Shown piece by piece: positions 1-8,850 of a stretch of DNA of 57,052 nt. Position 1 is the first letter of the stretch. The number at the start of each line of letters is the position of its first letter. The notes beneath the pieces are model-generated. The model made no database searches and was not told the DNA's origin. It saw nothing but the letters and a program-made list of their open reading frames with translations. This stretch comes from Metabacillus bambusae. GTDB taxonomy: Bacteria > Bacillota > Bacilli > Bacillales > Bacillaceae. Location: assembly GCF_017497975.1 (NCBI RefSeq), contig NZ_JAGDEL010000032.1, positions 1-57,052 on the forward strand. Direction: 5' to 3'. The position numbers and the translations under genes were made by a program.

Positions 1-10
1 TAATAAATTA

Positions 11-125
<115 letters not shown>

Positions 126-166
126 TATTTTCTTAAGTTTATTAATAACTAAATACTTTTTATTAT

Positions 167-243
<77 letters not shown>

Positions 244-246
244 AAT

Positions 247-323
247 GGTCCGGTAGTTCAGTTGGTTAGAATGCCTGCCTGTCACGCAGGAGGTCGCGGG
301 TTCGAGTCCCGTCCGGACCGCCA
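247..323 (+). tRNA. tRNA-Asp (GTC)
   Basis: A 77-nt cloverleaf with anticodon GTC in the loop CTGTCACG, acceptor stem GGTCCGG paired with CCGGACC, discriminator G and encoded CCA. It is the last gene of the rRNA/tRNA transcript and is followed by a terminator. Confidence 0.96.
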
Positions 324-338
324 TTTTTTGATTGTTTA

Positions 339-366
339 CGAAACATAGATGTTTCGTTTTTTTTAT
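339..366 (+). terminator. Rho-independent terminator of the rRNA-tRNA operon
   Basis: The perfect hairpin CGAAACAT-AGATGTTTCG is followed by a run of eight T. It sits 15 nt behind tRNA-Asp, as expected for the end of the rRNA operon. Confidence 0.85.
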
Positions 367-421
367 GTCTTTTTTTAATGCCAACAAAAAGATAAATGTG
401 ATACGATAGAATGTGAATAAC

Positions 422-450
422 TTGGATAAACTACAACTATTAGCTAAACT
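422..450 (+). promoter_or_regulatory. Candidate sigma-A promoter for the thiL operon
   Basis: TTGGAT at 422-427 and TAAACT at 445-450 are separated by 17 nt. This is the best promoter match between the rRNA-operon terminator and thiL. If it is used, the transcript would contain the hairpin at 465-492 in its leader. This is inference from consensus only. Confidence 0.35.
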
Positions 451-464
451 AAAAAGAGATCATT

Positions 465-492
465 CCTTAGGAAACAATTCCTAAGGTTTTTT
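465..492 (+). terminator. Hairpin with T-run just upstream of thiL
   Basis: The stem CCTTAGG/CCTAAGG with an 8-nt loop is followed by six T, and it ends 19 nt before the thiL start. It is either a second terminator for the rRNA operon or an attenuator in the thiL leader. The sequence alone does not decide between them. Confidence 0.6.
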
Positions 493-511
493 CATAATTT
501 AGGAGAAAGAC

Positions 512-1495
512 ATGGATGAATTTGATTTTATCAGTAAAATAAAGCCCAATCGTATATTTCAAGAAAATGTAAAAGTAGGAATTGGTGATGATGCTGCTGT
601 TTATGAGCCTTCAGCTCATAAAAATCAAGTAGTATGTGTTGATTCAATGGTAGAAGGTGTACATTTTCTGAAAACTTTGTCTTCTCCGCGAGAAATTGGA
701 TATAAGTCGTTAGCTGTGAATATAAGCGATATTGCAGCAATGGGAGCAATTCCTATCTATTATTTGGTATCTATTGCTATTCCATCTAGTTGGGAAGAAC
801 ATGAGCTTTTAGAGATATTTAAGGGAATGCAAGAGCTTGCGGAAATGTATCAAATGGATTTATTAGGTGGTGACACTGTTTCTACTACTGACAAGCTGAT
901 TGTAACAGTTACGGTTATTGGTGAAGTAGAAACCCATGTACAGACACTTAGAAATAATGCTAGAGACGGAGATATCGTTTTTGTTACAGGGAATATTGGA
1001 GACTCTTCTGCTGGATTAGCGCTGTTATTAAACCAAGTAGCAATTGAAGATAAAACGTATAAGAATTATCTTATTAATCGTCATAAGAAGCCAAATCCAC
1101 AGGTTAAAGCGGGTAGGCTTATCGCAAAACTGGAAAGAGCTTCTTTAAATGATATTAGTGATGGATTAGCAAGTGAGCTTCATGAAATTGCTGAAGCAAG
1201 TCAGTTAGGAATAGCAATTAATGAAATTGATCTTCCAGTTAGTAATGAATTGTTCTTTTTAAAAACTGTTTATGATATAAACAAGTGGATACTTTTTGGT
1301 GGTGAGGATTTTGAGTTAGTTGGTACTACCTCAAAAGAATCATGGGATGAATTAAAACAAGCATGTGATGAGCAAATGATTAAAATCACTAAGATTGGCT
1401 TGGTTACTTGTAGCCATTCTGGCGTTTTACTAAATAGTGAAAATCAAGAAGTGATAAAGCTTGAAAAGTCTGGTTACAACCACTTCAATAGATAA
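512..1495 (+). CDS. thiL: Thiamine-monophosphate kinase
   Basis: ThiL phosphorylates thiamine monophosphate to thiamine pyrophosphate with ATP in the cytoplasm. The 327-residue length is typical. The N-terminal GIGDDAAVYEP motif (AIRS/ThiL ATP and metal site), VDSMVEGVHF and the LGGDT motif are all present, as is the C-terminal FGGEDFELV motif. The ATG follows AGGAGA at 5-nt spacing. As in B. subtilis, it heads the operon whose next genes make the t6A tRNA modification; tsaE starts 15 nt downstream, so cotranscription is likely. Confidence 0.95.
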   Translation: MDEFDFISKIKPNRIFQENVKVGIGDDAAVYEPSAHKNQVVCVDSMVEGVHFLKTLSSPREIGYKSLAVNISDIAAMGAIPIYYLVSIAIPSSWEEHELLEIFKGMQELAEMYQMDLLGGDTVSTTDKLIVTVTVIGEVETHVQTLRNNARDGDIVFVTGNIGDSSAGLALLLNQVAIEDKTYKNYLINRHKKPNPQVKAGRLIAKLERASLNDISDGLASELHEIAEASQLGIAINEIDLPVSNELFFLKTVYDINKWILFGGEDFELVGTTSKESWDELKQACDEQMIKITKIGLVTCSHSGVLLNSENQEVIKLEKSGYNHFNR

Positions 1496-1510
1496 GTAAG
1501 GTGAGTAAGA

Positions 1511-1984
1511 GTGGAAGAATTTGAATTTAGTACAAAAAGCTCTGAAGAAACATTAGAAATTGCAAAAAGACTTTCTGAAAAAGTAATAAAAAGTGATGTT
1601 GTAACGCTTGAAGGTGATTTAGGTGCAGGAAAAACAACATTTACAAAAGGACTAGCAAAAGGTTTAGGAATAAAGCGCAATGTAAACAGTCCAACTTTTA
1701 CAATTATTAAAGAATATAAAGGTGGAAGATTGCCTTTATATCACATGGATGTTTATCGTCTAGAGGATGCTGATGAAGATTTAGGATTTGATGAGTACTT
1801 TCATGGAGATGGCATTACAGTGGTAGAGTGGGCACATCTGATAGAAGACCAATTACCAAGTGAGCGTTTGGATATAAAAATCTTATATGTAAATGATTCA
1901 ACAAGGAAAATCATGATGACTCCATATGGTTCTCATTATGTTGAAATATGTAAGGAGTTAAGCAATGAAAGTATTAGCAATTGA
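1511..1984 (+). CDS. tsaE: tRNA t6A-modification ATPase TsaE
   Basis: TsaE (YdiB) is the ATPase that works with TsaB and TsaD to form threonylcarbamoyl-adenosine at position 37 of ANN-decoding tRNAs. The Walker A motif GDLGAGKTTF is at about residues 36-45, followed by NSPTF and VVEWAHLI, which are family signatures. The start is GTG, preceded by AAGGTGAG. The 157-residue length is normal. The last 20 nt overlap the start of tsaB, which suggests translational coupling. Confidence 0.95.
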   Translation: MEEFEFSTKSSEETLEIAKRLSEKVIKSDVVTLEGDLGAGKTTFTKGLAKGLGIKRNVNSPTFTIIKEYKGGRLPLYHMDVYRLEDADEDLGFDEYFHGDGITVVEWAHLIEDQLPSERLDIKILYVNDSTRKIMMTPYGSHYVEICKELSNESISN

Positions 1985-2654
1985 TACAACTAATTATGTG
2001 CTCGGAATATCGTTAGTCGATGAAGAAAAAGTGATTGGTGAGTATATTACAAATTTGAAAAAGAACCATTCTGTACGTGCAATGCCAGCTATAGAAAGCC
2101 TATTAGGTGATTGTGAAGTAGCCCCAAAGCAACTTGATAAAATAGTGGTAGCTACTGGTCCCGGATCATATACTGGGGTTCGTATCGGAGTATCGATCGC
2201 GAAAACAATGGCATGGTCTTTGAAAATTCCAATAGTAGGCGTCTCTAGCCTAGAGGTGTTAGCAGCAAACGGAAGATTTTTTAATGGATTCATTTCTCCT
2301 ATATTTGATGCGAGAAGAGGCCAAGTTTATACAGGCTTATATCAATATGCTAATGGAGAATTAGTAACAATTGAAAAGGATCAAAACCTTTTACTTGCTG
2401 ATTGGCTAAAAATGCTTGAAGCTAAAAAGGAACGTGTTTTATTTGTAGGTAATGATGTTGAAATTCATAAAGAAACAATCGTTAGCACGTTAGGAGATAT
2501 GGGTGAAATTGGACAAGTTACGTTAAATAACCCGAGACCAAGTGAGCTAGGGCTAATTGGCTTAACAAAAGAAGCGTCAGATGTCCATTCCCTTGTTCCA
2601 AATTATATCCGACTAGCTGAAGCAGAAGCAAAATGGCTAGAACAGCAAAAATAA
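1965..2654 (+). CDS. tsaB: tRNA t6A-modification protein TsaB
   Basis: TsaB (YdiC) is the inactive ASKHA-fold partner that dimerises with TsaD in the bacterial t6A complex. The protein opens with VLAIDTTNYVLGISLV and contains the VVATGPGSYTGVRIGVS signature at about residues 61-77. The length of 229 residues matches the family. The ATG lies inside the tsaE 3' end behind AAGGAG. Order and overlap are those of Bacillus. Confidence 0.95.
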   Translation: MKVLAIDTTNYVLGISLVDEEKVIGEYITNLKKNHSVRAMPAIESLLGDCEVAPKQLDKIVVATGPGSYTGVRIGVSIAKTMAWSLKIPIVGVSSLEVLAANGRFFNGFISPIFDARRGQVYTGLYQYANGELVTIEKDQNLLLADWLKMLEAKKERVLFVGNDVEIHKETIVSTLGDMGEIGQVTLNNPRPSELGLIGLTKEASDVHSLVPNYIRLAEAEAKWLEQQK

Positions 2655-2655
2655 G

Positions 2656-3120
2656 ATGGTGGAGAACTTGGATAATAGGTTTACGATAAGAAAGATGCAA
2701 AGAGAAGATATTGAAGAGGTTTATCAAATCGAATTACTGTCATTTTCAGCACCTTGGTCGAAAGAGTCATTATTTTATGAACTCGAGCAAAATTTATTTG
2801 CAAAGTATTTAGTAGTGGAATTTGAGGGAAAAGTGATTGGCTACTGCGGCTTATGGGTGATTATGGATGATGCACAAATTACAAATATAGCAGTACACCC
2901 TGATTATCGAAATATGAAGATTGGTGAAGCTCTTCTAAGGTTTTCAATCCAGCTAAGTAAAGAAATGAATGCAAAACGGTTATCTTTAGAGGTACGAGTT
3001 TCTAATCATATCGCACAGTCTTTATATAAAAAGGTCGGGTTTTTATCAGGCGGAATAAGAAAGAGATATTATACAGATAATCAAGAAGATGCTTTAGTAA
3101 TGTGGGTGAATTTAGTATGA
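2656..3120 (+). CDS. rimI: Ribosomal-protein-alanine N-acetyltransferase (GNAT) RimI
   Basis: A GNAT-fold acetyltransferase of 154 residues. RimI proteins acetylate the N-terminal alanine of ribosomal protein S18. The acetyl-CoA binding region [20 protein letters not shown] at about residues 75-94 has a variant of the usual R/Q-x-x-G-x-G/A loop (NMKIGEA), and the family ending LEVRVSN...A..LYKKVGF is present. It starts 2 nt behind tsaB and its stop overlaps the tsaD start (ATGA). No strong SD precedes its ATG, so translation may rely on coupling from tsaB. Confidence 0.9.
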   Translation: MVENLDNRFTIRKMQREDIEEVYQIELLSFSAPWSKESLFYELEQNLFAKYLVVEFEGKVIGYCGLWVIMDDAQITNIAVHPDYRNMKIGEALLRFSIQLSKEMNAKRLSLEVRVSNHIAQSLYKKVGFLSGGIRKRYYTDNQEDALVMWVNLV

Positions 3121-4139
3121 ATCAATCAGATCAATATATATTAGGTGTAGAAACAAGCTGTGATGAAACAGCTGTAGCTATTATTAAAAACGGACGTGAA
3201 ATCGTAGCAAATGTAGTAGCCTCGCAAATTGAGAGTCATAAGCGATTTGGAGGTGTAGTCCCAGAGATTGCTTCTAGACACCATGTTGAACAATTAACGA
3301 TCGTTTTTGAGGAAGCAATGAAACAAGCGAACCTTGACTTTAATGAAATATCAGCAATTTCTGTAACTGAAGGACCAGGTCTAGTTGGTGCCTTATTAAC
3401 AGGGATTAATGCCGCAAAAGCGTTAGCATTTTCCCATGGTATACCACTTATAGGTGTTCATCATATAGCTGGCCATATTTATGCAAATCGTCTTATTAAA
3501 GAGTTAGAGTTCCCGTTATTAGCTTTAGTGGTATCAGGTGGGCATACTGAGCTTGTTTATATGAAAGAGCATGCTAATTTTGAAGTAATTGGTGAAACAT
3601 TGGATGATGCAGCAGGGGAAGCATATGATAAGGTTGCAAGAACTTTAGGGCTCCCGTATCCTGGTGGTCCACATATTGACCGATTAGCACATGAGGGAAA
3701 ACCAACAATTGATTTACCAAGAGCTTGGTTAGGTGAAGGATCATTTGATTTTAGCTTTAGTGGCCTCAAATCAGCAGTTATAAATACGCTTCATAATGCT
3801 AAGCAAAAGGGAATAACATTGGAAGCTAAAGATGTTGCTGCTAGTTTTCAAGCAAGTGTCATTGATGTGTTGGTGAAAAAAACATCACAAGCTGTGGATA
3901 AATATCCTGTGAAACAACTGTTACTAGCTGGTGGTGTTGCAGCAAATAAAGGCTTGCGTACAGCTTTAGAAAAAGAGTTTTCTTCAAGGGATGGGTTAGA
4001 GTTAATTATTCCACCCTTGTCCCTCTGTACAGATAATGCAGCAATGATTGCTGCTATTGGTAGCGTTCTATATGATAAAGGAATTAGAAGTGATTTAGCT
4101 CTAAATGCAAATCCTGGACTTGAATTAACATCTTATTAA
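3117..4139 (+). CDS. tsaD: tRNA N6-adenosine threonylcarbamoyltransferase TsaD
   Basis: TsaD (old name Gcp/YdiE) transfers the threonylcarbamoyl group to A37 of tRNA. The protein begins [16 protein letters not shown], has the SRHHVEQL segment and the metal-binding HHIAGHIYA (two His four apart), and later [11 protein letters not shown] chose ATG at 3117, giving 340 residues, because it forms an ATGA overlap with rimI. An in-frame GTG at 3102 would add five residues without an SD. It is the last gene of the operon and a large palindrome follows. Confidence 0.95.
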   Translation: MNQSDQYILGVETSCDETAVAIIKNGREIVANVVASQIESHKRFGGVVPEIASRHHVEQLTIVFEEAMKQANLDFNEISAISVTEGPGLVGALLTGINAAKALAFSHGIPLIGVHHIAGHIYANRLIKELEFPLLALVVSGGHTELVYMKEHANFEVIGETLDDAAGEAYDKVARTLGLPYPGGPHIDRLAHEGKPTIDLPRAWLGEGSFDFSFSGLKSAVINTLHNAKQKGITLEAKDVAASFQASVIDVLVKKTSQAVDKYPVKQLLLAGGVAANKGLRTALEKEFSSRDGLELIIPPLSLCTDNAAMIAAIGSVLYDKGIRSDLALNANPGLELTSY

Positions 4140-4140
4140 G

Positions 4141-4257
4141 AGGTGACTCAATTGGGTCATAACCTTCCCTATTTACTTATATATAGATCTTTTAACTTGA
4201 ATTGATCTATATATTGAGCTGGAAGGTATGATCCTTGGTATTTGAGTCACCTTTTTT
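4141..4257 (+). repeat. 117-bp nested palindrome / terminator behind tsaD
   Basis: Three nested pairs of inverted arms line up about one centre. These are AGGTGACTCA with TGAGTCACCT, GGTCATAACCTTCC with GGAAGGTATGATCC (imperfect), and TATATAGATC with GATCTATATA. The outer right arm runs into TTTTTT. It starts 2 nt behind the tsaD stop and probably terminates the operon. At this length it could also be a small MITE-like repeat. Confidence 0.75.
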
Positions 4258-4284
4258 ATATGTAAATGATAGTTATGAACATAG

Positions 4285-4454
4285 TTATCCACAGAATATG
4301 CACGATATTTGTAGAATTGTGTAAAACAAGTAAAAATCCTGTCATATCAGCTTTGTTTAGGCTGTGTATAACTAGGATAATATTTAGAATTTTTGTGGAT
4401 AATGTGTATAAGTCTGTTGATATGTTGGAAATAAAGGAATTGTAGTGTGGATAA
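4285..4454. promoter_or_regulatory. DnaA-box cluster downstream of tsaD
   Basis: Three perfect DnaA boxes (TTATCCACA) lie within 170 bp: 4285-4293 on plus, and 4394-4402 and 4446-4454 on minus. Two one-mismatch boxes (TGTGTATAA) are at 4363-4371 and 4403-4411. No gene occupies this stretch. Genome-wide DnaA mapping in B. subtilis, as I recall it, lists the gcp (tsaD) intergenic region among a few stable DnaA-binding clusters, so the position appears conserved. Such clusters titrate DnaA and restrain initiation. Confidence 0.7.
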
Positions 4455-4550
4455 AAATCAAGGGAAACTTTCTGATCTCTCTATTATTATCTAAGAGATA
4501 AAAAAATGTCGAAAGATGTATGCAACCGACATTTAAAGATGAAGGAAGTA

Positions 4551-4581
4551 AAAAACAGCGAAATTGCTTCGCTGTTTTTTA
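4551..4581. terminator. Hairpin terminator, bidirectional type
   Basis: ACAGCGAA-ATTG-CTTCGCTGT is flanked by AAAAA on the left and TTTTTT on the right, so it could act on either strand. It lies between the tsaD operon and the convergent ydiF gene. The rest of 4455-4616 holds no gene that I can see. Confidence 0.7.
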
Positions 4582-4616
4582 GAAGTAAAGAAGTATAAAT
4601 TTTTATACTTAGTTTT

Positions 4617-4860
4617 GGTGTCTAGCTCCAGCGCCTAGCGACTAGTGAACTTCACACTCCTCCTTACGATAAGTCAACATCGAATCGCTATCGCTCTTCG
4701 TGTTTCCTTTGCCGCACATTAACGGGCAGTAAATAAAAACTGTCCGTAAAAGTCCGATAAGTCTCGCTATCCATCAGAAAACCCACTGATGGAAGTCTCG
4801 CTTTATCTCATACGGATTGCTCCAGTTCATACGTCGCTGATCAAGGCGCTTGCGCTTTTC
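4617..4860. repeat. Dispersed GC-richer repeat, copy 1 (long form)
   Basis: The left end is AGCTCCAGCGCCTAGCGAC and the right end is GTCGCTGATCAAGGCGCTT then GCGCTTTT. The ends are inverted relative to each other (AGCGCCTAGCGAC against GTCGCTGATCAAGGCGCT). The same ends bracket the copy at 6981-7104, and a right end alone occurs at 6901-6931. The interior differs from that of the other copy. No protein is encoded. It abuts the ydiF stop codon. Confidence 0.7.
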
Positions 4861-6798
4861 TTAGTGTAACTCTTCCCATTCATTCATTAAATTTTCTAGC
4901 TTTAATTGAAGAAGTTCGTTCTCAGAATTAATTCTTTGCACTTCTTCATGATTTTGATAGATGTTTGGATCACAGAGAAGAGCTTCATTTTTTTCTATTT
5001 GTTCTTCTAAATGACCTATCTCAGCCTCGATCTCTTCTATTCTTCGTTGCTTCTGTCTTTCAAGCTTTTTTAATTCTTTTTCTTGTTGATAGGAAAGCTT
5101 ACCTTCTGGCTGTGTTGTCATCACCTTTTGAGAAGTTGATTTTCCCGTAGCCTCTTGTTCTAACCGTTCTAGCTCTAATTGTTCTTCTTTTTTTGTTAGG
5201 AAATAATCATAGTCTCCTAAATACTCTCTCAAATGATTAGGTGAGAGTTCAAATATCTTTGTAGCAATTCTGTTGATAAAATACCGATCATGTGAAACAA
5301 ACAAAATTGTTCCAGGGTAATCAATTAATGCGTTTTCTAAAATTTCTTTACTGTCTAGATCAAGATGGTTTGTCGGTTCATCTAAAATAAGAAAGTTCGC
5401 GTTTTGAAGCATTAGTTTTGATAGAGCAAGTCTCGCTTTTTCTCCACCACTAAGAGTTGAAACAGGCTTTAAAACATCGTCACCAGAAAATAGAAAGTTT
5501 CCTAGAACTGTACGAATTTCTTTTTCCGTCTTCTGTGGATATTCATCCCAAAGCTCGTCCAGTACACGCTTATTAGAAGTTAGATCTGCCTGCTGCTGAT
5601 CGTAATAGCCAATTTGTACATGGGAGCCAAGGGCAAATGATCCAGTTAATGAGTCAAGCTTTTGAACAATAGATTTGAGTAATGTAGATTTACCAATACC
5701 ATTTGGGCCAACTAGGGCGATACTATCACCACGTGAAATAGAAAAGGATATGTTTGAAATGACAGGATGAACTGAGTCATATGAGACAGAGATGTCTTTT
5801 GCCTTTAATACATCATTTCCACTTTGTCTTTCGATATCAAATTGAAAGTTAGCCGATTTTTCATCACCAAGTGGCCGATTTATTAAATCCATTTTCTCTA
5901 ACTTTTTTCTTCTGCTTTGGGCGAGCTTAGTTGTCGAAGCACGGGCCAGATTACGTTGGATAAAGTCTTTTAACTTAGCTACTTCTTCCTGTTGTCTTTC
6001 AAAGGTTTTAAGCTCTTTTTCGTAGTTTTCTGCTTTATACTTTAAGTAGCTGCTGTAATTACCGAGATATTTTGTACTTGTATGACGACTAATTTCGTAC
6101 ACCTGTGTGACAATTTTGTCCAAAAAATACCTGTCATGAGAGACAATTAAAATCGCTCCAGGGTAGTTCTGCAAGTATTGTTCAAGCCATGTCAAGGTTT
6201 CAATATCTAAGTGGTTTGTTGGTTCATCTAATATTAAAAGATCAGGGCTTGTTAATAGTAGTTTCCCTAGTGCGAGGCGGGTTTTTTGACCGCCACTCAA
6301 CGAAGATATTTTTGTACCTGGATCAAACTCGCTAAAACCGAGTCCATGGAGGATAGATCGAATATCAGCTTCATATTGATAGCCGCCATTTTCTTTAAAT
6401 TTCACTTGTAAGGTGTCATATTCTTTGAGGAGTTTCTCAAATTTAAGTGATTCATGGGCAGGGTCAACTGTTGCCATTCTTTGCTCAACAAGTCTCATTT
6501 CCTTTTCCATTAATTGAAGCTCTTTAAATACTAAATTCATTTCTTCCCAAATTGATAATTGAGATTCTAATCCCGTATCTTGAGCTAAGTAGCCTATTGA
6601 TACATCTTTTGGTTTTATGATATCACCTGAATCATGTGACATGACTCCAGCAATTATTTTTAAAAGGGTAGATTTTCCAGCCCCATTACGCCCCACAATG
6701 GCAACTTTGTCTCTTGTTTGTACTTCTAGCTTAATATTCGATAAAATAGGATCAGCGCCAAAATATTTATTAAGTTGATTTATTTGTAACAATATCAT
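4861..6798 (-). CDS. ydiF: ABC-F family ATP-binding protein YdiF
   Basis: A soluble protein with two ABC ATPase domains and no membrane segments. ABC-F proteins act on the ribosome in translation or antibiotic protection. Domain 1 has Walker A GRNGAGKST and LSGGQKTRLALGKLL; domain 2 has GPNGIGKST and LSGGEKARLALSKL; both have ILDEPTNHLD. The ABC-F linker (about residues 240-330) and a charged coiled-coil C-terminus (about 550-645) are present. I placed the start at ATG 6798 behind GAGGTG; the upstream GTG is part of that SD. The position between tsaD and moaC matches B. subtilis ydiF. Confidence 0.93.
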   Translation of the reverse strand: MILLQINQLNKYFGADPILSNIKLEVQTRDKVAIVGRNGAGKSTLLKIIAGVMSHDSGDIIKPKDVSIGYLAQDTGLESQLSIWEEMNLVFKELQLMEKEMRLVEQRMATVDPAHESLKFEKLLKEYDTLQVKFKENGGYQYEADIRSILHGLGFSEFDPGTKISSLSGGQKTRLALGKLLLTSPDLLILDEPTNHLDIETLTWLEQYLQNYPGAILIVSHDRYFLDKIVTQVYEISRHTSTKYLGNYSSYLKYKAENYEKELKTFERQQEEVAKLKDFIQRNLARASTTKLAQSRRKKLEKMDLINRPLGDEKSANFQFDIERQSGNDVLKAKDISVSYDSVHPVISNISFSISRGDSIALVGPNGIGKSTLLKSIVQKLDSLTGSFALGSHVQIGYYDQQQADLTSNKRVLDELWDEYPQKTEKEIRTVLGNFLFSGDDVLKPVSTLSGGEKARLALSKLMLQNANFLILDEPTNHLDLDSKEILENALIDYPGTILFVSHDRYFINRIATKIFELSPNHLREYLGDYDYFLTKKEEQLELERLEQEATGKSTSQKVMTTQPEGKLSYQQEKELKKLERQKQRRIEEIEAEIGHLEEQIEKNEALLCDPNIYQNHEEVQRINSENELLQLKLENLMNEWEELH

Positions 6799-6900
6799 TG
6801 TTTTCACCTCTACTAATGCTTTAAGTGTAGCTTAATAGCGACTTATGGGCAACAAAGATACAATAGATATCTATAATGATGGACGGAGTGCTCTTTTTTC

Positions 6901-6931
6901 TACGGCGCTGATCAAGGCGCTTGCGCTTTTG
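6901..6931. repeat. Dispersed repeat, partial right end (copy 2)
   Basis: GGCGCTGATCAAGGCGCTT followed by GCGCTTTT matches the right ends at about 4840-4859 and 7075-7104. No left end is visible, so this is a truncated copy. It lies in the spacer between ydiF and moaC. Confidence 0.6.
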
Positions 6932-6980
6932 TTCTCGTTTAGGAAATTATAAAATTCTTGAACTGTGGATAAGCGCACGA

Positions 6981-7104
6981 CATCCAGCTCCAGCGCCTAG
7001 CCCCTCGAGGTCATAAGCTAATTTAGAATTGAAGGCAAAGAACGCCTTCTATTCTAAATCATCTTATGCTTGTCGGGGCTGATCAAGGCGCTTGCGCTTT
7101 TGTT
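6981..7104. repeat. Dispersed GC-richer repeat, copy 3 (short form)
   Basis: The left end CCAGCTCCAGCGCCTAG and the right end CTGATCAAGGCGCTT then GCGCTTTT match copy 1. Inside are inverted arms, CCCCTCGAGGTCATAAGC... against ...GCTTATGCTTGTCGGGG, and a second stem with TTTAGAAT and ATTCTAAA, so the RNA would fold into one long hairpin. It is noncoding and sits 80 nt before moaC. Confidence 0.7.
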
Positions 7105-7183
7105 CTAGCCATACAATTGTCACAATAACAAACAGACAGATTTTAAAAAATAGTGTATAGTCTACGTATAAGGAGATATGGAT

Positions 7184-7672
7184 ATGTCAGAATTTACCCA
7201 TTTTAATGAACAAGGCAGAGCAAAAATGGTTGATATCTCTGCAAAAGAAATAACAGTTAGAACAGCACGTGCAAAGACAAGCATTCAAGTGACGAAAGAG
7301 GTATATCAAAAGATCACCAATCATGAAATTGGAAAAGGTGATGTTTTATCAGTTGCACAGGTTGCTGGGATAATGGCAGCTAAACAAACAGCAAATGTCA
7401 TCCCTATGTGTCACCCTATTCCAATTAAAGGTGTAGATATTGAGTTTGAATGGGAAAATAGTGATAGTACATATGTACTTTTGATAAGTTCAACTGTAAA
7501 AACAAAAGGCAGTACAGGTGTCGAAATGGAAGCGTTAACCTCTGCAAGCATTTCAGCTCTTACAATTTATGATATGTGTAAAGCTGTGGATAAAGGGATG
7601 GTTATTGGACCAACCTATCTAGTAGAAAAAACTGGTGGAAAAAGTGGAGATTTCATCAGGAAAGATATATAA
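7184..7672 (+). CDS. moaC: Cyclic pyranopterin monophosphate synthase MoaC
   Basis: MoaC catalyses the second step of molybdenum-cofactor synthesis, making cyclic pyranopterin monophosphate from the MoaA product. The conserved [10 protein letters not shown] (about residues 68-77), [13 protein letters not shown] and YDMCKA motifs are all present. Its 162 residues are standard. I chose ATG 7184, 8 nt behind AAGGAG; the ATG at 7178 is only 2 nt from that SD. No other mo genes lie nearby, as in B. subtilis at this locus. Confidence 0.95.
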   Translation: MSEFTHFNEQGRAKMVDISAKEITVRTARAKTSIQVTKEVYQKITNHEIGKGDVLSVAQVAGIMAAKQTANVIPMCHPIPIKGVDIEFEWENSDSTYVLLISSTVKTKGSTGVEMEALTSASISALTIYDMCKAVDKGMVIGPTYLVEKTGGKSGDFIRKDI

Positions 7673-7726
7673 GCTACTGGTTTCCAATAGTGGATTTAGC
7701 TTTTTAGTTTCACTAGACTGTTCTTC

Positions 7727-7965
7727 ATGAATTTACGTCATAGAGGCTTTGTATGAAGGAAATGAGGATAGAAAACCGAGCTATTTTTCATTATTAAACA
7801 TATTAGTTAAAAAATAGACTAGTTCTTTGCAATAAATATTTATAGAGCTTGCTCCGTTCACGCCGCCATATTGGTGTTGGGCTTGTAGTTATACACAGTT
7901 CTTCCCTTCATTTTGGATGGTGACGTTGGTACGTCATAGCACGTTTTGTATGAATGTGAGGGATA
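7727..7965 (+). repeat. Intergenic element A, homologous to 53032-53285
   Basis: The gap between moaC and rex contains blocks shared, in the same order and at similar spacing, with the leader of guaA. They are GCTTTGTATGA (7746), GAAATGAGGATAGAA, AGAGCTTGCTCC, CGCCGCCATAT (7861) and ATGGTGACGT (7917). It encodes no protein. Its end lies just upstream of the rex GTG. It may be a mobile noncoding repeat or a structured leader. Confidence 0.6.
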
Positions 7966-7969
7966 AAGA

Positions 7970-8614
7970 GTGAATATAGAACAATCTAAAATACCGCAGG
8001 CAACTGCTAAGCGTTTGCCTTTATATTACCGGTTTTTAAAAAATTTACACTCATCTGGTAAGCAGCGTGTTTCTTCTGCCGAGCTAAGTGATGCTGTAAA
8101 GGTAGATTCTGCCACTATTCGGAGAGATTTCTCATATTTTGGTGCGCTAGGTAAAAAAGGGTATGGTTATAATGTGAATTATTTGTTATCCTTTTTTAGA
8201 AAAACATTAGATCAAGATGAAACAACGAAGGTATGTTTAATAGGTGTCGGTAATTTAGGGACAGCTTTTTTACATTATAATTTTACCAAGAATAATAATA
8301 CAGTTATTTCACTTGCATTTGATGTGGATAATAAGAAAATTGGAACAGAAATTGGTGGAGTTCATGTCTATGATTTAAACCATCTCGAAGAAATTATTCC
8401 AGAGGATGTAACTGTTGCAATTTTAACAGTACCTGCAACAGTCGCTCAGTCTATTACTGACAGACTTATTGTCAAGGGAATTAAAGGGATCTTGAACTTT
8501 ACGCCGGCCAGATTAAATGTTCCAGATGAAATACGGATCCATCATATTGATTTAGCGGTTGAGCTTCAGTCGCTGGTATATTTTTTAAAACATTATCCTA
8601 ATGAAGATAAATAA
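7970..8614 (+). CDS. rex: Redox-sensing transcriptional repressor Rex
   Basis: Rex senses the NADH/NAD+ ratio and represses fermentative and respiratory genes. The N-terminal winged helix (about residues 10-80) includes [19 protein letters not shown]. The Rossmann domain has the nucleotide-binding motif [12 protein letters not shown] at about residues 89-100 and the domain-swap helix at the C-terminus. The length of 214 is normal. The start is GTG behind GTGAGGG. Its position upstream of the tat pair matches B. subtilis ydiH. Confidence 0.95.
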   Translation: MNIEQSKIPQATAKRLPLYYRFLKNLHSSGKQRVSSAELSDAVKVDSATIRRDFSYFGALGKKGYGYNVNYLLSFFRKTLDQDETTKVCLIGVGNLGTAFLHYNFTKNNNTVISLAFDVDNKKIGTEIGGVHVYDLNHLEEIIPEDVTVAILTVPATVAQSITDRLIVKGIKGILNFTPARLNVPDEIRIHHIDLAVELQSLVYFLKHYPNEDK

Positions 8615-8638
8615 TAAAGGCAAAGGAGGTGGATTTCG

Positions 8639-8833
8639 ATGCCAACACTTGGATTCGGAAGCCTATTATTAATTGCATTTGTTGCATTACTAATTTTTGG
8701 CCCAAAAAAGTTACCTGATCTTGGTAAAGCGGTCGGTAATTCGTTACGTGAGTTTAAAAATGCAACAAAAGGTTTAGCAGATGATGAAGAAGATGATGTG
8801 AAAAAGATAGAAAAGAAGGACGAAGTCAAGTAA
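8639..8833 (+). CDS. tatA: Twin-arginine translocase subunit TatA (TatAy type)
   Basis: A 64-residue protein with one N-terminal membrane helix (about residues 5-20), the FGPKKLPDLGKAVG hinge and amphipathic helix, then an acidic/lysine tail. TatA oligomers line the passage for folded twin-arginine substrates. The ATG lies behind AAAGGAGGTG. It pairs with tatC 17 nt downstream, giving a minimal TatA-TatC translocase like TatAyCy of B. subtilis. Confidence 0.95.
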   Translation: MPTLGFGSLLLIAFVALLIFGPKKLPDLGKAVGNSLREFKNATKGLADDEEDDVKKIEKKDEVK

Positions 8834-8850
8834 GATAGGATGAAACCGAT

